From Collinsella sp. AF33-16 (GTDB lineage Bacteria; Actinomycetota; Coriobacteriia; Coriobacteriales; Coriobacteriaceae): a DNA stretch of 64,000 bases. Both the position numbers and the translations under genes were made by a program. Where the stretch lies: positions 32,803-96,802 of the forward strand of contig NZ_QRQC01000008.1 of NCBI RefSeq assembly GCF_003475325.1. Reading direction: 5' to 3'. Under the pieces are notes generated by a model that saw only the letters and a program-made list of their open reading frames with translations, was not told where the DNA came from and made no database searches. This document shows, piece after piece, positions 23,454 to 32,384 of this stretch (within the stretch, counting starts at the first letter, position 1; each line of letters begins with the position of its first letter).

Positions 23454-24332
23454 ATGACGCAAAACAGCGCCCATACGGGCAAACTCTATGTGGTCGGCAC
23501 GCCCATCGGCAACCTAGGCGACCTGTCCCCGCGCGTTGGCGAGGCCTTTGCCGCCGCCGATGCCATTTGCTGCGAAGACACGCGTGTGACGTCAAAGCTG
23601 CTGATGCACCTGGGCATTTCCAAGCCGCTTGTCCGTTGCGACGAGAATGTGATCGCTAGCCGCGCTGCCGGCCTGGTCGACCGTCTGCTGGCGGGGGAGA
23701 CCCTCGCCTTTGCCTCGGACGCCGGCATGCCGAGCGTGTCCGATCCCGGCCAGGCGCTGGTCGAGGCGGCGCGTGAGGCCGATGTACCCGTCGAAGTTAT
23801 TCCCGGGCCCTCTGCTTGCGTCACGGCGTTTGTTTCGTCCGGCATTCCCTGCGAGCATTTTTTCTTCGAGGGCTTTTTGGGCCGAAAGCACGGCGACCGT
23901 GTGCGCCGTTTGCAGCGCCTTGCCGTGGTGCCCGGCGCACTCATCTTCTACGAGTCTCCACATCGCATCGTGGCGACGCTCGAGGCCGTGGCGGAGGTCT
24001 TTCCCCAGCGTGAGGTTGCCGTCTGCCGCGAACTCACCAAGCTGCACGAGGAGGTCTTGCGCGGGCTCGCTGCCCAGCTTGCCGAGGAACTGCGCGCTCG
24101 CGGCGAGGTAAAGGGCGAGATCGCGCTGGTCATCGCGCCGCCGAGCGAGGATGAGGAGGCCGGTATCGTGCCGGTCGGCGCCACGGCAGCGGATCCCGAC
24201 GAGGCCCTGCGCGAGGATATCCGCGCCGCGCTCGAGGAGGGGGAGCCTGCGTCTGCGGTGGCCAAGCGCCTGTCTCAGAAGTATTCGCGCCGCAAGCGCG
24301 ATGTCTATGCCATGGTGCTCGATATGCAATAG
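23454..24332 (+). CDS. rsmI: 16S rRNA (cytidine1402-2'-O)-methyltransferase
   Basis: Methylates the ribose of C1402 in the decoding centre. 292 aa with the SAM-dependent tetrapyrrole-methylase fold: LYVVGTPIGNLGDLSPR, CEDTRVTSKLL, FASDAGMPSVSDPG, VEVIPGPSA, FFFEGFLGRK and FYESPHR. A C-terminal extension of ~55 residues ends in SAVAKRLSQKYSRRKRDVYAM, a helical tail typical of RsmI. It starts 6 nt after the GH5-like gene, so the two may be co-transcribed. Confidence 0.95.
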   Translation: MTQNSAHTGKLYVVGTPIGNLGDLSPRVGEAFAAADAICCEDTRVTSKLLMHLGISKPLVRCDENVIASRAAGLVDRLLAGETLAFASDAGMPSVSDPGQALVEAAREADVPVEVIPGPSACVTAFVSSGIPCEHFFFEGFLGRKHGDRVRRLQRLAVVPGALIFYESPHRIVATLEAVAEVFPQREVAVCRELTKLHEEVLRGLAAQLAEELRARGEVKGEIALVIAPPSEDEEAGIVPVGATAADPDEALREDIRAALEEGEPASAVAKRLSQKYSRRKRDVYAMVLDMQ

Positions 24333-24401
24333 ATGGAGGATATCCAGCCCTTGCGCTAGAATCATCCTCTGTATGCAACGTTTTTCTGGAGGACAAACCC
24401 C

Positions 24402-26003
24402 ATGGATCAAAGCAAGCCTTCGTTCTTTATCACGACGCCCATCTACTACGTCAACGCCGATCCGCACCTGGGCACGGCTTATTCCACCATCATCGCCGAC
24501 GTTCAGGCTCGCTATCGCCGTTCCGCCGGCTATAACGTCAAGTTCCTGACCGGCATGGACGAGCATGGCGAGAAGGTCGCCGAGGCCGCAGCCAAGCATG
24601 GCATGACGCCGCAGGAGTGGACCGATAGCCAGGCCCCGCACTTCAAGGAGCTTTGGAGCAAGCTCGAGATCTCCAACGACGACTTCATCCGCACCACCGA
24701 GCCGCGCCAGCATCATGCCGTGCAGTACCTGTGGGAGCGCATGAAGGAGTCCGGCTATCTGTATAAGGGCAGCTACGACGGTTGGTATTGCGTGCCTGAC
24801 GAGACCTACTTCACTGATACGCAGGTCCAGAAGGGCGACGAGGAGTACGGCAGCGTCGGCCAGCACCTGTGCCCCGACTGCCACCGTCCGCTTGAGCGCG
24901 TGCAGGAGGAGTCCTACTTCTTTAAGCTTTCCGCCTTCCAGGACAAGCTTCTCAAGCTCTATGACGAGCACCCCGACTTTGTCGAGCCTGCGTTCCGCAT
25001 GAACGAGGTTCGCAGCTTTGTCGAGGGCGGCCTTAACGACCTTTCCGTGAGCCGTACGAGCTTTGACTGGGGCATTCAGGTCCCGTTTGACGAGGGTCAC
25101 GTGACCTACGTGTGGTTCGATGCGTTGCTCAACTATATGACGGCCGTCGGCTACGGTGTCGACACCGACGAGGCCCGTGCCGAGCTGGCCTATCGCTGGC
25201 CCGCGCAGTTCCACATCGTGGGTAAGGACATCATCCGCTTCCACTGCGTCATTTGGCCCGCGATGCTCATGGCCATCGGCGAGGCCCTGCCCGAGCACGT
25301 CTTTGCCCACGGCTTCCTGACCGTGCGCAATGCCGAGACCGGTAAGGCCGAGAAGATGTCCAAGAGCCGCGGCAACGCCATCGCTCCGCAGGATGTTATC
25401 GACATGCTGGGCGTCGAGGGCTACCGCTATTACTTTATGACCGACGTGGTCCCCGGCACCGACGGCGCCATCAGCTTCGATCGTATGGAGCAGGTCTACA
25501 ACGCCGATCTGGCCAACAGCTGGGGCAACCTCATTTCGCGCTCGCTCAACATGAGCGCAAAGTACTTTGACGGCTGCGCGCCCGCCAAGCCCGCATCGTT
25601 CGATGCGTTCGACAACCCGCTGGCAAAGATCGCCGATGGCCTGGTCGACCGCTACATGGCCAAGATGGACGTGCTCGATTACGGCGGAGCCAAGGATGAG
25701 GTCATGGAGCTCATCCACGCCGCCAACCACTACATCGAGGACTCCGAGCCCTGGGCACTTGCCAAGGACGAGGCCAAGGCTGACGAGCTGGCGTTTGTGA
25801 TCTACAACCTGCTCGAGGCCATCCGCATTGCCGCTCACCTGCTGATGCCGCTCATGCCTCAGACCTCTGCCGAGGCCCTGCGCCGCCTGTCCTGCGAGAA
25901 CGAGGCCGCGACCGACGACCTCAAGGGCATTTGCGCTTGGGGCCTGCTTGCTGGTGGTCAGCCCGTCGAGAAGGGCGATCCGCTGTTCCCGCGTCTGGCG
26001 TAG
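24402..26003 (+). CDS. metG: Methionyl-tRNA synthetase
   Basis: Class I synthetase that charges tRNA-Met, 533 aa. The HIGH-type motif is PHLGTAY within FFITTPIYYVNADPH. A connecting zinc region shows CPDCHRPLERV only, as in the short MetG2 type with a single knuckle. The KMSKS motif is KAEKMSKSRGN. The anticodon-binding helical domain follows to the end. It lacks the C-terminal EMAP/Trbp111 dimerisation domain of longer forms. GGAGG precedes ATG 24402. Confidence 0.96.
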   Translation: MDQSKPSFFITTPIYYVNADPHLGTAYSTIIADVQARYRRSAGYNVKFLTGMDEHGEKVAEAAAKHGMTPQEWTDSQAPHFKELWSKLEISNDDFIRTTEPRQHHAVQYLWERMKESGYLYKGSYDGWYCVPDETYFTDTQVQKGDEEYGSVGQHLCPDCHRPLERVQEESYFFKLSAFQDKLLKLYDEHPDFVEPAFRMNEVRSFVEGGLNDLSVSRTSFDWGIQVPFDEGHVTYVWFDALLNYMTAVGYGVDTDEARAELAYRWPAQFHIVGKDIIRFHCVIWPAMLMAIGEALPEHVFAHGFLTVRNAETGKAEKMSKSRGNAIAPQDVIDMLGVEGYRYYFMTDVVPGTDGAISFDRMEQVYNADLANSWGNLISRSLNMSAKYFDGCAPAKPASFDAFDNPLAKIADGLVDRYMAKMDVLDYGGAKDEVMELIHAANHYIEDSEPWALAKDEAKADELAFVIYNLLEAIRIAAHLLMPLMPQTSAEALRRLSCENEAATDDLKGICAWGLLAGGQPVEKGDPLFPRLA

Positions 26004-26045
26004 AGACCGCGCGAGCGCCATATCGGCAATTTGCTGTTTAGATGT

Positions 26046-26077
26046 AAGGGCATGGCCGCAACGGTCCATGCCCTTTC
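26046..26077 (+). terminator. Terminator of metG
   Basis: AAGGGCATGG and its complement form a 10-bp stem, extended by CC/GG, with a short loop and CTTTCG after it. Confidence 0.75.
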
Positions 26078-26113
26078 GTTTCAAGACGCCGCCATCATGC
26101 TAAGGAGGCAACT

Positions 26114-26974
26114 ATGACAACTTCGCCTTTGGCAAACCCCACGGCAACAAGGGAGCTGCTGGAGGAGTTTGGCCTTGCGACCAAGCATCGCCTGGGCCAG
26201 AACTTTCTAATCGACAATCATGTGATCGAGCGTATCTGCGAGCTTGCCGAGTTTGCAGGTGACGAGCGCGTACTCGAGGTGGGTCCGGGTTGCGGTACTT
26301 TGACACTTGCGTTGCTGCAGGAAGCGGCGTGCGTTACGTCCATTGAGGCCGATCCTGAGCTCGAACCGGTGCTCGACGCCCACGCCGCCGACTATGCCAA
26401 CTTCCGCTTTATCATGGGCGACGCGCTTAAGGTGGGCCCGGAGCAGATTGAGCAGGCTGCGGGCGGTGAGCCGACGGTATTTGTCGCGAACTTGCCTTAT
26501 AACGTGGCGGCGACGATCATTTTGCAATTTTTCCAGACGATGCCGGCGCTCAAGCGCGCCGTCGTCATGGTGCAAAAGGAGGTTGCCGATCGCATTGCCG
26601 CAGTGCCGGGCAACAAGACCTATGGCGGCTATACGGCAAAGCTTGGCCTGTATGCGCAGGTAACGGGTCGCTTTGAGGTGCCGCCGCGTTGCTTTATGCC
26701 GGCGCCACACGTGGACTCGGCCGTCGTGCGTATCGACCGTGTTGACGGTGTGGTGCCCGAAGGACTCGATCGCGAATTTGTGGCCCGCGTGATTGACGCT
26801 GCATTTGCTCAGCGTCGCAAGACCATCCGCAATTCCATGAGCGCCAACGGCTTTGCCAAGGACGTGCTCGATGCCGCCTTTGAGGCTTGCGGTATCGCAC
26901 CCACCACGCGCGCCGAGACGCTCGGCGTCGCCGACTTTGTGTGCCTGGCTCGGGAGCTTTCCCATGACGCTTAA
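26114..26974 (+). CDS. rsmA: 16S rRNA dimethyladenosine transferase (KsgA)
   Basis: Dimethylates A1518 and A1519 of 16S rRNA. 286 aa: HRLGQNFLIDNHVIERI at the N-terminus, SAM motif I VLEVGPGCGTLTLALL, motif IV VANLPYNVAATII, and the helical C-terminal domain with RRKTIRNSM. AAGGAGG lies 7 nt before ATG 26114. The stop overlaps the tatD start, so the pair is co-translated, a common order in bacteria. Confidence 0.95.
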   Translation: MTTSPLANPTATRELLEEFGLATKHRLGQNFLIDNHVIERICELAEFAGDERVLEVGPGCGTLTLALLQEAACVTSIEADPELEPVLDAHAADYANFRFIMGDALKVGPEQIEQAAGGEPTVFVANLPYNVAATIILQFFQTMPALKRAVVMVQKEVADRIAAVPGNKTYGGYTAKLGLYAQVTGRFEVPPRCFMPAPHVDSAVVRIDRVDGVVPEGLDREFVARVIDAAFAQRRKTIRNSMSANGFAKDVLDAAFEACGIAPTTRAETLGVADFVCLARELSHDA

Positions 26975-27881
26975 TGCCGAACGCGTGACGTTTACCAAGA
27001 AAAAGAAGACGGTTGCTTGTCCCGTGCCCTTGGCACCGCTTGCCGACACACATGCGCATCTGCTTTCGTTCTGGGGCAAGGATGTGCCCGAGACACTCGT
27101 GCGTGCCAAGGCGGCAGGCATCGACCTGTTGGTGACGGTCTTCGACCCCATCGTCGACAAACGCAGTGTGACGGACTATAGCGACTGGCTGACGCGCGAG
27201 ATTCTGCCGATGCAGGGTATCCCGCAGATCAAGTATCTTGCCGGCGTGCATCCGTATGGCGCGCCGGACTATACCGACGACGTTCACGCACAGGTCGTTG
27301 CCGCACTCGATGACCCCTTATGCGCCGGTATTGGCGAAATCGGCCTGGACTACCACATGGGCTATGACGACGATATCGCGCCGGCACCCCATAACGTGCA
27401 GATTGACTGCATGGCGCGCCAGCTCGAGCTTGCCGTGTGCCATAACGTGCCGGTGGAGCTGCATCTGCGTCACGAGGACACGGACCAGGAGCGTACCTCG
27501 CACGTGGACGCCTACAACGTGCTTCGTGAGGTGGGCGTGCCCCAGGCCGGTTGTGTGCTGCACTGCTTTGGCGAGGACCGCGCCACGATGGAGCGCTTTG
27601 TGGAGCTGGGCTGCTATATCGCCTATGGTGGTGCGGCCACCTTTAAGCGCAACGACGACGTGCGCGAGGCATTTGCGGCAACCCCACTCGATCGAATTTT
27701 GTTCGAGACGGATTGCCCGTATATGGCTCCGGAGCCCATCCGTGGTCTTGAATGCGAGCCGGCAATGATTTCTATCACGGCAAACACGCTGGTCAACGAT
27801 CGTGTCGATCGTACCGGCGAGGATGCTGAGGCAATCGCGCGAGCGGCTTGGGAAAATGCCTGCAAACTTTTTCAAAAATAG
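26964..27881 (+). CDS. tatD: TatD-family metal-dependent hydrolase/DNase
   Basis: 305 aa, TIM-barrel amidohydrolase superfamily. Metal ligands are visible: ADTHAHL, GEIGLDYH, VELHLRHED, VLHCFGE and FETDCPYMAPEP. An N-terminal extension of ~20 residues (VTFTKKKKTVACPVPL) precedes the barrel. It probably acts on DNA ends or in tRNA/D-amino-acyl processing; the exact substrate is unknown. The ATG at 26964 lies inside rsmA. Confidence 0.9.
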   Translation: MTLNAERVTFTKKKKTVACPVPLAPLADTHAHLLSFWGKDVPETLVRAKAAGIDLLVTVFDPIVDKRSVTDYSDWLTREILPMQGIPQIKYLAGVHPYGAPDYTDDVHAQVVAALDDPLCAGIGEIGLDYHMGYDDDIAPAPHNVQIDCMARQLELAVCHNVPVELHLRHEDTDQERTSHVDAYNVLREVGVPQAGCVLHCFGEDRATMERFVELGCYIAYGGAATFKRNDDVREAFAATPLDRILFETDCPYMAPEPIRGLECEPAMISITANTLVNDRVDRTGEDAEAIARAAWENACKLFQK

Positions 27882-27924
27882 TTCTTGCGTTCGCGATGGC
27901 GCTCCGTTATTCTAATTCCTGCAC

Positions 27925-28011
27925 GCGGGCGTGGCGGAATTGGCAGACGCGTACGGTTCAGGTCCGTATGGGGGCAACCCCATGAAGGTTCAAGTCCTTT
28001 CGCCCGCACCA
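27925..28011 (+). tRNA. tRNA-Leu (CAG)
   Basis: An 87-nt class II tRNA with CCA encoded. The acceptor GCGGGCG/CGCCCGC is perfect, the anticodon loop TTCAGGT gives CAG, the long variable arm is ATGGGGGCAACCCCAT, and the T-loop is TTCAAGT. A terminator follows, then a tRNA-tail element. Confidence 0.97.
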
Positions 28012-28237
28012 TTAAATGAAAGAGCTCCCAGCAATGGGAGCTTTTTTTGTTACGGGCCCATCGCTGGGACTTGAACCTGCGAAGGAGCGAGCGTAAAGAA
28101 AACGCAGAGCGTTTTTAGCGAGCTGGCGAGTCCGCCGGCAGGCGGGCGAAGCCGGTGCGGATCCGCGAAGCGGATACGCGGACGTCCTTTCGCCCGCACC
28201 ATTGATTGAAAGAGCTCCCAGCAATGGGAGCTTTTTG
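27994..28237 (+). repeat. tRNA-tail element at tRNA-Leu
   Basis: The last 18 nt of the tRNA plus its terminator (from 27994) are repeated from 28184, a period of 190 bp. Between them: terminator (28023-28048); GGGACTTGAACC (about 28065-28076), the antisense of this tRNA's own T-arm; hairpin AAAACGC/GCGTTTT; hairpin CCGCC/GGCGG; hairpin ATCCGC/GCGGAT. The first hairpin core (AAACGC ... GCGTTT) and the following AGCG-AGCT text also occur at tRNA-Phe. The second terminator copy is 28213-28236. Confidence 0.72.
28023..28048 (+). terminator. Terminator of tRNA-Leu
   Basis: AGCTCCCA-gcaa-TGGGAGCT is followed by a T7 run. Confidence 0.93.
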
Positions 28238-28299
28238 TTATGCACGATCTCCTTGGACGGGTATCCTAATGGCAACGTGTGCCTATCAGAGGAGAGACC

Positions 28300-29238
28300 A
28301 TGCTGTTTTCCGGTATCATCGCCGCCCTTACCAGCCTTTTGATTCCCATCATCATCCTGTTGTTGCTGCTCCCCAACGCCTGCTACGTCGTTGAGCAGCA
28401 GCACGCTGTGATCATCGAGCGCTTGGGTAAGTTCAATCGTATCGTCAACGCGGGCTTCCACGTGAAGGTGCCCGTGATTGACCGCAAGGCCGCCACGGTG
28501 AGTCTGCGCACCATGAAAAATGGTTTTGGCATCGACGTTAAGACCCAGGACAACGTGACCATTGGCCTTGAGGTCTCCGCTCAGTACCACGTGAGCTATG
28601 ACATGGGCGCCGGCCCGGCAGATTCGGGCATCTACAAGAGCTACTACATGCTGCAGGAGCCCGTCGACCAGATGCGCGACTTCATCACCGACGCCCTGCG
28701 CTCCTCCATCCCCGTCTACACACTCGATGAGGTCTTTGCCAAGAAGGATGACATCGCCAAGGATGTCAACGCTACCGTTTCCGAGCAGATGGCCGCCTAC
28801 GGCTTCACCCTCGTGTCGACGCTCATCACCAAAATCGCACTGCCGACCGAGGTTGAGAACTCCATGAACGACATCAACGCCGCCCAGCGCAAGCGCGCTG
28901 CGGCACAGGAGCTCGCCGAGGCAGACCGCATCAAGCGCGTCACCGAGGCGACCGCCGAGGCTGAGGCTATGGAAAAGGCGGGCGAGGGCATCGCCAACCA
29001 GCGCAAGGCGATCGCGCTGGGCATCAAGGACTCGCTCGAGATTATCCAGGAGACGGGTGTTGGCAACGATGAGGCCAACCAGCTGTTCATGTTTACGCAG
29101 TGGACCGAGATGATGACGGAGTTCGCACGTACGGGCAAAAACTCGACGGTCGTGTTGCCGAGTGACTTCTCGCAGTCGGCCTCTATGTTCGAGCAGATGC
29201 TGGCTGCCGGTAAGGTTCAGAACGAGTCAAAGGAGTAG
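28300..29238 (+). CDS. SPFH/stomatin-type (slipin or HIR-like) membrane protein
   Basis: 312 aa. One N-terminal hydrophobic segment (SLLIPIIILLLLLPNACYVV) is followed by the SPFH/band-7 domain (HAVIIERLGKFNRIVNAGFH, KTQDNVTIGLEVSAQYHVS) and an Ala- and Glu-rich coiled coil (AAQELAEADRIKRV, EATAEAEAMEKAGEG). Such proteins form large oligomeric cages at the membrane and scaffold proteases or microdomains. No NfeD partner is adjacent. ATG 28300 follows GAGGAGAG. It is probably co-transcribed with rlmH, 6 nt downstream. Confidence 0.88.
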   Translation: MLFSGIIAALTSLLIPIIILLLLLPNACYVVEQQHAVIIERLGKFNRIVNAGFHVKVPVIDRKAATVSLRTMKNGFGIDVKTQDNVTIGLEVSAQYHVSYDMGAGPADSGIYKSYYMLQEPVDQMRDFITDALRSSIPVYTLDEVFAKKDDIAKDVNATVSEQMAAYGFTLVSTLITKIALPTEVENSMNDINAAQRKRAAAQELAEADRIKRVTEATAEAEAMEKAGEGIANQRKAIALGIKDSLEIIQETGVGNDEANQLFMFTQWTEMMTEFARTGKNSTVVLPSDFSQSASMFEQMLAAGKVQNESKE

Positions 29239-29244
29239 GCACGC

Positions 29245-29715
29245 GTGAAATACACCGTCGTTTGTGTTGGCAAGCTCAAAGAGCGCTTTTGGAAGGATGC
29301 CTGCGCTGAGTACACGAAGCGTCTGGGCGCCTATGCCAAGGTGGATATGCGCGAGGTGGCCGATATCGACCCGGCCAAGGCGGGCGGTGTGGATGCCGCG
29401 CGTGACAAGGAAGGGGCGGCGATTCTTGCTGCCTTGCCGTCTCGAGCGCATGTGATCCTGCTGGCTATCGAGGGCAAGGAGCGTTCGAGTGAGGAGCTCT
29501 CGGCGAGGCTCGACGATCTTATGCTGCGAGGCAGCAGCGACATTGCCTTTGTAATCGGCGGTTCGGACGGCGTGAGTGATGAGGTGCGCGCCCGCGCCGA
29601 CGAGATGCTCAGCTTTGGACGCATTACTTTGCCGCATAACCTGGCGCGTGTGGTGCTGCTAGAGCAGATTTACCGTGCCTGCAAGATCAGTCGTGGCGAG
29701 CCGTATCACAAATAG
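29245..29715 (+). CDS. rlmH: 23S rRNA (pseudouridine1915-N3)-methyltransferase
   Basis: 156 aa SPOUT methyltransferase: KYTVVCVGKLKERFWKDA at the N-terminus, VILLAIEGKERSSEE, the SAM-binding knot FVIGGSDGVSDEVRARA, and the conserved end HNLARVVLLEQIYRACKI ending in RGEPYHK. The length is typical. The start is GTG 29245 with AAGGAG nearby. Confidence 0.96.
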   Translation: MKYTVVCVGKLKERFWKDACAEYTKRLGAYAKVDMREVADIDPAKAGGVDAARDKEGAAILAALPSRAHVILLAIEGKERSSEELSARLDDLMLRGSSDIAFVIGGSDGVSDEVRARADEMLSFGRITLPHNLARVVLLEQIYRACKISRGEPYHK

Positions 29716-29788
29716 GTCGGCAATACGAAACAATGGCGTGGGACAATACCTTTCGTTTTGAGGAATGTGTCTGAAAGGACTATGAGAT

Positions 29789-30559
29789 ATGAAGATTGGA
29801 TTTGTCGGTTTTGGCAATATGGCGAGCGCTATGGCCGATGGCTGGATCGCTGCCGGTGTAGCTGCGAGCGACATGTGCGCCTGCGCGGGTCGCTACGACG
29901 CACTGGTTGAGCGCTGCGAGGCGCGCGGCATGGTCGCCTGCCACGATGCCGCCGAGGTTGTCGCCGCATCCGATATCGTGGTCGCTGCGGTCAAACCGTA
30001 CATGATCGAGAAGGTATTCGCCCCGCTCAAGGATGCTTTTGCCAAAAAGGTCGTTCTGTCGGTTGCCTGGACCTGGGACAGTGCCAAGTGGGAGCAGGTC
30101 CTGCCGGGCGTCGCGCATATCTCGACGGTGCCCAACACGCCGGTTTCGGTGGGCGAGGGCGTCATCGCCTGCGAGAAGGCTTCGACGCTTAACGACGAGC
30201 AGCGTGCTGTGGTGCTCGACCTGCTCGGTAAGCTTGGCGCTGTCGTCGAGCTCGACACAAGCCTGCTGTTTGTGGGCGGCACGGTGGGTGGTTGCGCTCC
30301 GGCGTTTGTCGCCATGGCAATCGAGGCCCTGGGCGATGCGGCGGTCAAGCACGGTATCCCGCGTGCGGATGCTTATCGCATTGTGAGCCAGATGGTGCTG
30401 GGTACGGCAAAGCTGCAGCTTGCAACTGGCCAGCATCCTGCGGCGATGAAGGATGCCGTATGCTCGCCCGGTGGTGCCACCATCAAGGGCGTCGTTGCGC
30501 TCGAGGACGCCGGCATGCGCAGCGCCCTGGTCAAGGCAATCGACGCAACCCTCCAGTAA
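29789..30559 (+). CDS. proC: Pyrroline-5-carboxylate reductase
   Basis: Last step of proline synthesis, NAD(P)H-dependent. 256 aa. The N-terminal Rossmann motif is GFVGFGNMASAMADGW; VVAAVKPYMIEKV and VPNTPVSVGEG follow; the C-terminal dimerisation domain has the signature SPGGATIKGVVALEDAGM. AAAGGA precedes ATG 29789. The start of the family's usual 265-280 aa is slightly shortened. Confidence 0.94.
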   Translation: MKIGFVGFGNMASAMADGWIAAGVAASDMCACAGRYDALVERCEARGMVACHDAAEVVAASDIVVAAVKPYMIEKVFAPLKDAFAKKVVLSVAWTWDSAKWEQVLPGVAHISTVPNTPVSVGEGVIACEKASTLNDEQRAVVLDLLGKLGAVVELDTSLLFVGGTVGGCAPAFVAMAIEALGDAAVKHGIPRADAYRIVSQMVLGTAKLQLATGQHPAAMKDAVCSPGGATIKGVVALEDAGMRSALVKAIDATLQ

Positions 30560-30717
30560 AACCGACCAAAAAAGGGACAGGTTTATGTTGGCAGGTTTTT
30601 CCTGCGGTTTTGTCCTTTTAGCGAAAAGTGCCCCGCAACTGGCTCAATTCCAGTTGCGGGGCACTTGCGTTTGCCCAGATAAAACCGACCAAAATAAACC
30701 TGTCCCTTTTTGGCAGG
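30558..30717. repeat. Composite palindromic repeat with GGGACAGG-type ends
   Basis: The outer arms AAAAAGGGACAGGTTTA (30569-30585) and its exact complement (30695-30711) flank a core with a perfect 17-bp stem (30627-30643 with 30651-30667). AAAACCGACCAAAA is directly repeated at 30558 and 30681. It lies between convergent proC and the small membrane gene and can act as a terminator for both. The GGGAC boxes resemble intergenic repeats linked to RAYT/REP transposases; no transposase is here. Confidence 0.75.
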
Positions 30718-30891
30718 TTAGTCCCAGAAGCTGTCTTCTTCGTCCTCGGACTTGGGGCCGCGGTCGACATACATCTTATGGGTGCGCTTCTCCATTACAA
30801 AGGCAATAATCGCAAACAGCAGGATGCCGCCGGCGAAAAGGATGGCAAAACCGGTGCGGGTGCCAAACAAAAAGGAAAAAACTGCGTCCAT
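30718..30891 (-). CDS. Small single-pass membrane protein, 57 aa
   Basis: Read on the minus strand: MDAVFSFLFGTRTGFAIL, then a hydrophobic helix (AGGILLFAIIAFVM), then a charged cytoplasmic tail that ends KSEDEEDSFWD. GAAGG lies 6 nt before the ATG at 30891. Codon use matches the neighbouring genes. The protein is too short for standard ORF cut-offs. Acidic-tail single-pass proteins of this type often serve as small regulators of membrane complexes, but I do not recognise this one. It is divergent from serS and shares its promoter region. Confidence 0.75.
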   Translation of the reverse strand: MDAVFSFLFGTRTGFAILFAGGILLFAIIAFVMEKRTHKMYVDRGPKSEDEEDSFWD

Positions 30892-30915
30892 TGGGTGCCT
30901 TCTTGCGTAGTTGAG

Positions 30916-30945
30916 TTGGGTCGTAAACGCTCATAAGTATATACT
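30916..30945 (+). promoter_or_regulatory. Candidate promoter of serS
   Basis: TTGGGT (30916-30921) and TATACT (30940-30945) are 18 bp apart, 57 nt before the serS start. No T-box leader was found. Confidence 0.5.
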
Positions 30946-31002
30946 TGCCCATACATGTACAAGGTTGCAACCTAAATGGAATGTATATCGCCGGAGGATC
31001 TA

Positions 31003-32286
31003 ATGCTTGATATCAAGTTTGTTCGCGAGAACCCCGATGCCATCGATGTCGCCATGGCTAACCGCCAGACGTCTTGGGATCGCGAGAAGTTCTTTGAGCT
31101 CGACGACGAGCGTCGTGCCGTCATCACCGAGGTCGAGGAACTTCAAGCCACGCGCAATGCCGAGTCCAAGAAGATCGGCGCCCTGATGAAGGAGGGCAAG
31201 AAGGACGAGGCTGAGGCCGCCAAAGAGGCCGTGCGCGCCGTCAACGAGAAAATTGACGGTCTGGCCGAGCGCCGCACCGCCCTCGAGCAGGAGCAGTACG
31301 ACTTCATGGCTCACCTGCCCAACATTCCTTGCGAGGCCACGCCGTACGGCAAGGACGAGGACGAGAACATCGAACGCCGTCGTTGGGGCACCCCGCGCGA
31401 GTTCGACTTCGACTTTAAGCCGCACTGGGATCTGGGCACCGACCTCGACATCCTTGACTTCGAGCGCGGCAACAAGCTCTCCGGCAGCCGCTTCACCGTT
31501 CTCGGTGGCGCCGGCGCCCGTCTTGAGCGCGCCCTCATCAACTTCTTCCTCGATACGCACACCAGCCGTGGTTTTAAGGAGTGGTGGCCGCCCATCGTCG
31601 TCAAGCGTCAGACCATGTTCGGCACGGGCCAGCTGCCCAAGTTCGAGGACGACGCCTATCACGTCTCGGGCGACAACTTCCTGATCCCCACCGCCGAGGT
31701 CGTGCTCACCAACCTGCACGCCGGTGAGGTCCTCGACGCCGATACCCTGCCGCGCCGCTACACCGCCTTCACCCCCTGCTTCCGCGAGGAGGCCGGCTCC
31801 GCTGGTCGCGATACCCGCGGCATCATTCGCCAGCACGAGTTCGACAAGGTCGAGATGGTCAAGTTTGCCAAGCCGGAGGAGTCCGACAAGGAGCTCGAGA
31901 GCATGACCGCCGAGGCCGAGTTCCTGCTGCAGCAGCTGGGTCTTCCGTATCGCGTGATTAGCCTGTGCACCGGCGACCTGGGCTTCTCTGCCCGTCAGAC
32001 CTACGACGTCGAGGTCTGGCTGCCGAGCTACAACGCCTACAAGGAGATCAGCTCCTGCTCCAACTGCGGTGACTTCCAGGCCCGTCGCGCCAACATCAAG
32101 TATCGCGACCCCGAGAACTTCAAGGGTTCGCGCTATCTGCACACCCTCAACGGTTCCGGTCTGCCGGCTGGCCGTACCATGGCAGCCATTCTGGAGAACT
32201 ACCAGAACGCTGACGGCACCATCACGATCCCCGAGGTTCTGCGTCCCTACATGGGCGGCCTCGAGAAGATCGAGCCGGTCGCGTAA
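31003..32286 (+). CDS. serS: Seryl-tRNA synthetase
   Basis: Class II synthetase charging tRNA-Ser (and tRNA-Sec where present), 427 aa. The N-terminal antiparallel coiled coil (~residues 25-105) binds the long variable arm. Motif 2 is [21 protein letters not shown] and motif 3 is [30 protein letters not shown] is the standard start; ATG 31003 has GGAGG 6 nt upstream, while an ATG at 30976 has none. tRNA-Ser(GCT) is encoded 4 kb further on. Confidence 0.97.
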   Translation: MLDIKFVRENPDAIDVAMANRQTSWDREKFFELDDERRAVITEVEELQATRNAESKKIGALMKEGKKDEAEAAKEAVRAVNEKIDGLAERRTALEQEQYDFMAHLPNIPCEATPYGKDEDENIERRRWGTPREFDFDFKPHWDLGTDLDILDFERGNKLSGSRFTVLGGAGARLERALINFFLDTHTSRGFKEWWPPIVVKRQTMFGTGQLPKFEDDAYHVSGDNFLIPTAEVVLTNLHAGEVLDADTLPRRYTAFTPCFREEAGSAGRDTRGIIRQHEFDKVEMVKFAKPEESDKELESMTAEAEFLLQQLGLPYRVISLCTGDLGFSARQTYDVEVWLPSYNAYKEISSCSNCGDFQARRANIKYRDPENFKGSRYLHTLNGSGLPAGRTMAAILENYQNADGTITIPEVLRPYMGGLEKIEPVA

Positions 32287-32309
32287 CTTGGCTGCATAGG
32301 GGATTTGCG

Positions 32310-32337
32310 AGGGCGCTCCTTTTAGGGGCGCCCTTTT
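32310..32337 (+). terminator. Terminator of serS
   Basis: AGGGCGCTCC pairs with GGGGCGCCCT (one G-T wobble) and is followed by TTTTTG. Confidence 0.88.
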
Positions 32338-32384
32338 TGTGTACGGCTATACCATGCCGTGTGGACAGCTCGATAGAAAACACA

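Noticed and set aside
23592..26084. 830-aa open frame antisense to rsmI and metG
   Set aside because: It spans two clear genes and their spacer in antisense and has no ribosome site or domain.
30892..31002. T-box leader before serS
   Set aside because: No T-box sequence or specifier/antiterminator arrangement is visible, and the leader is too short; hisS and metG were checked likewise.
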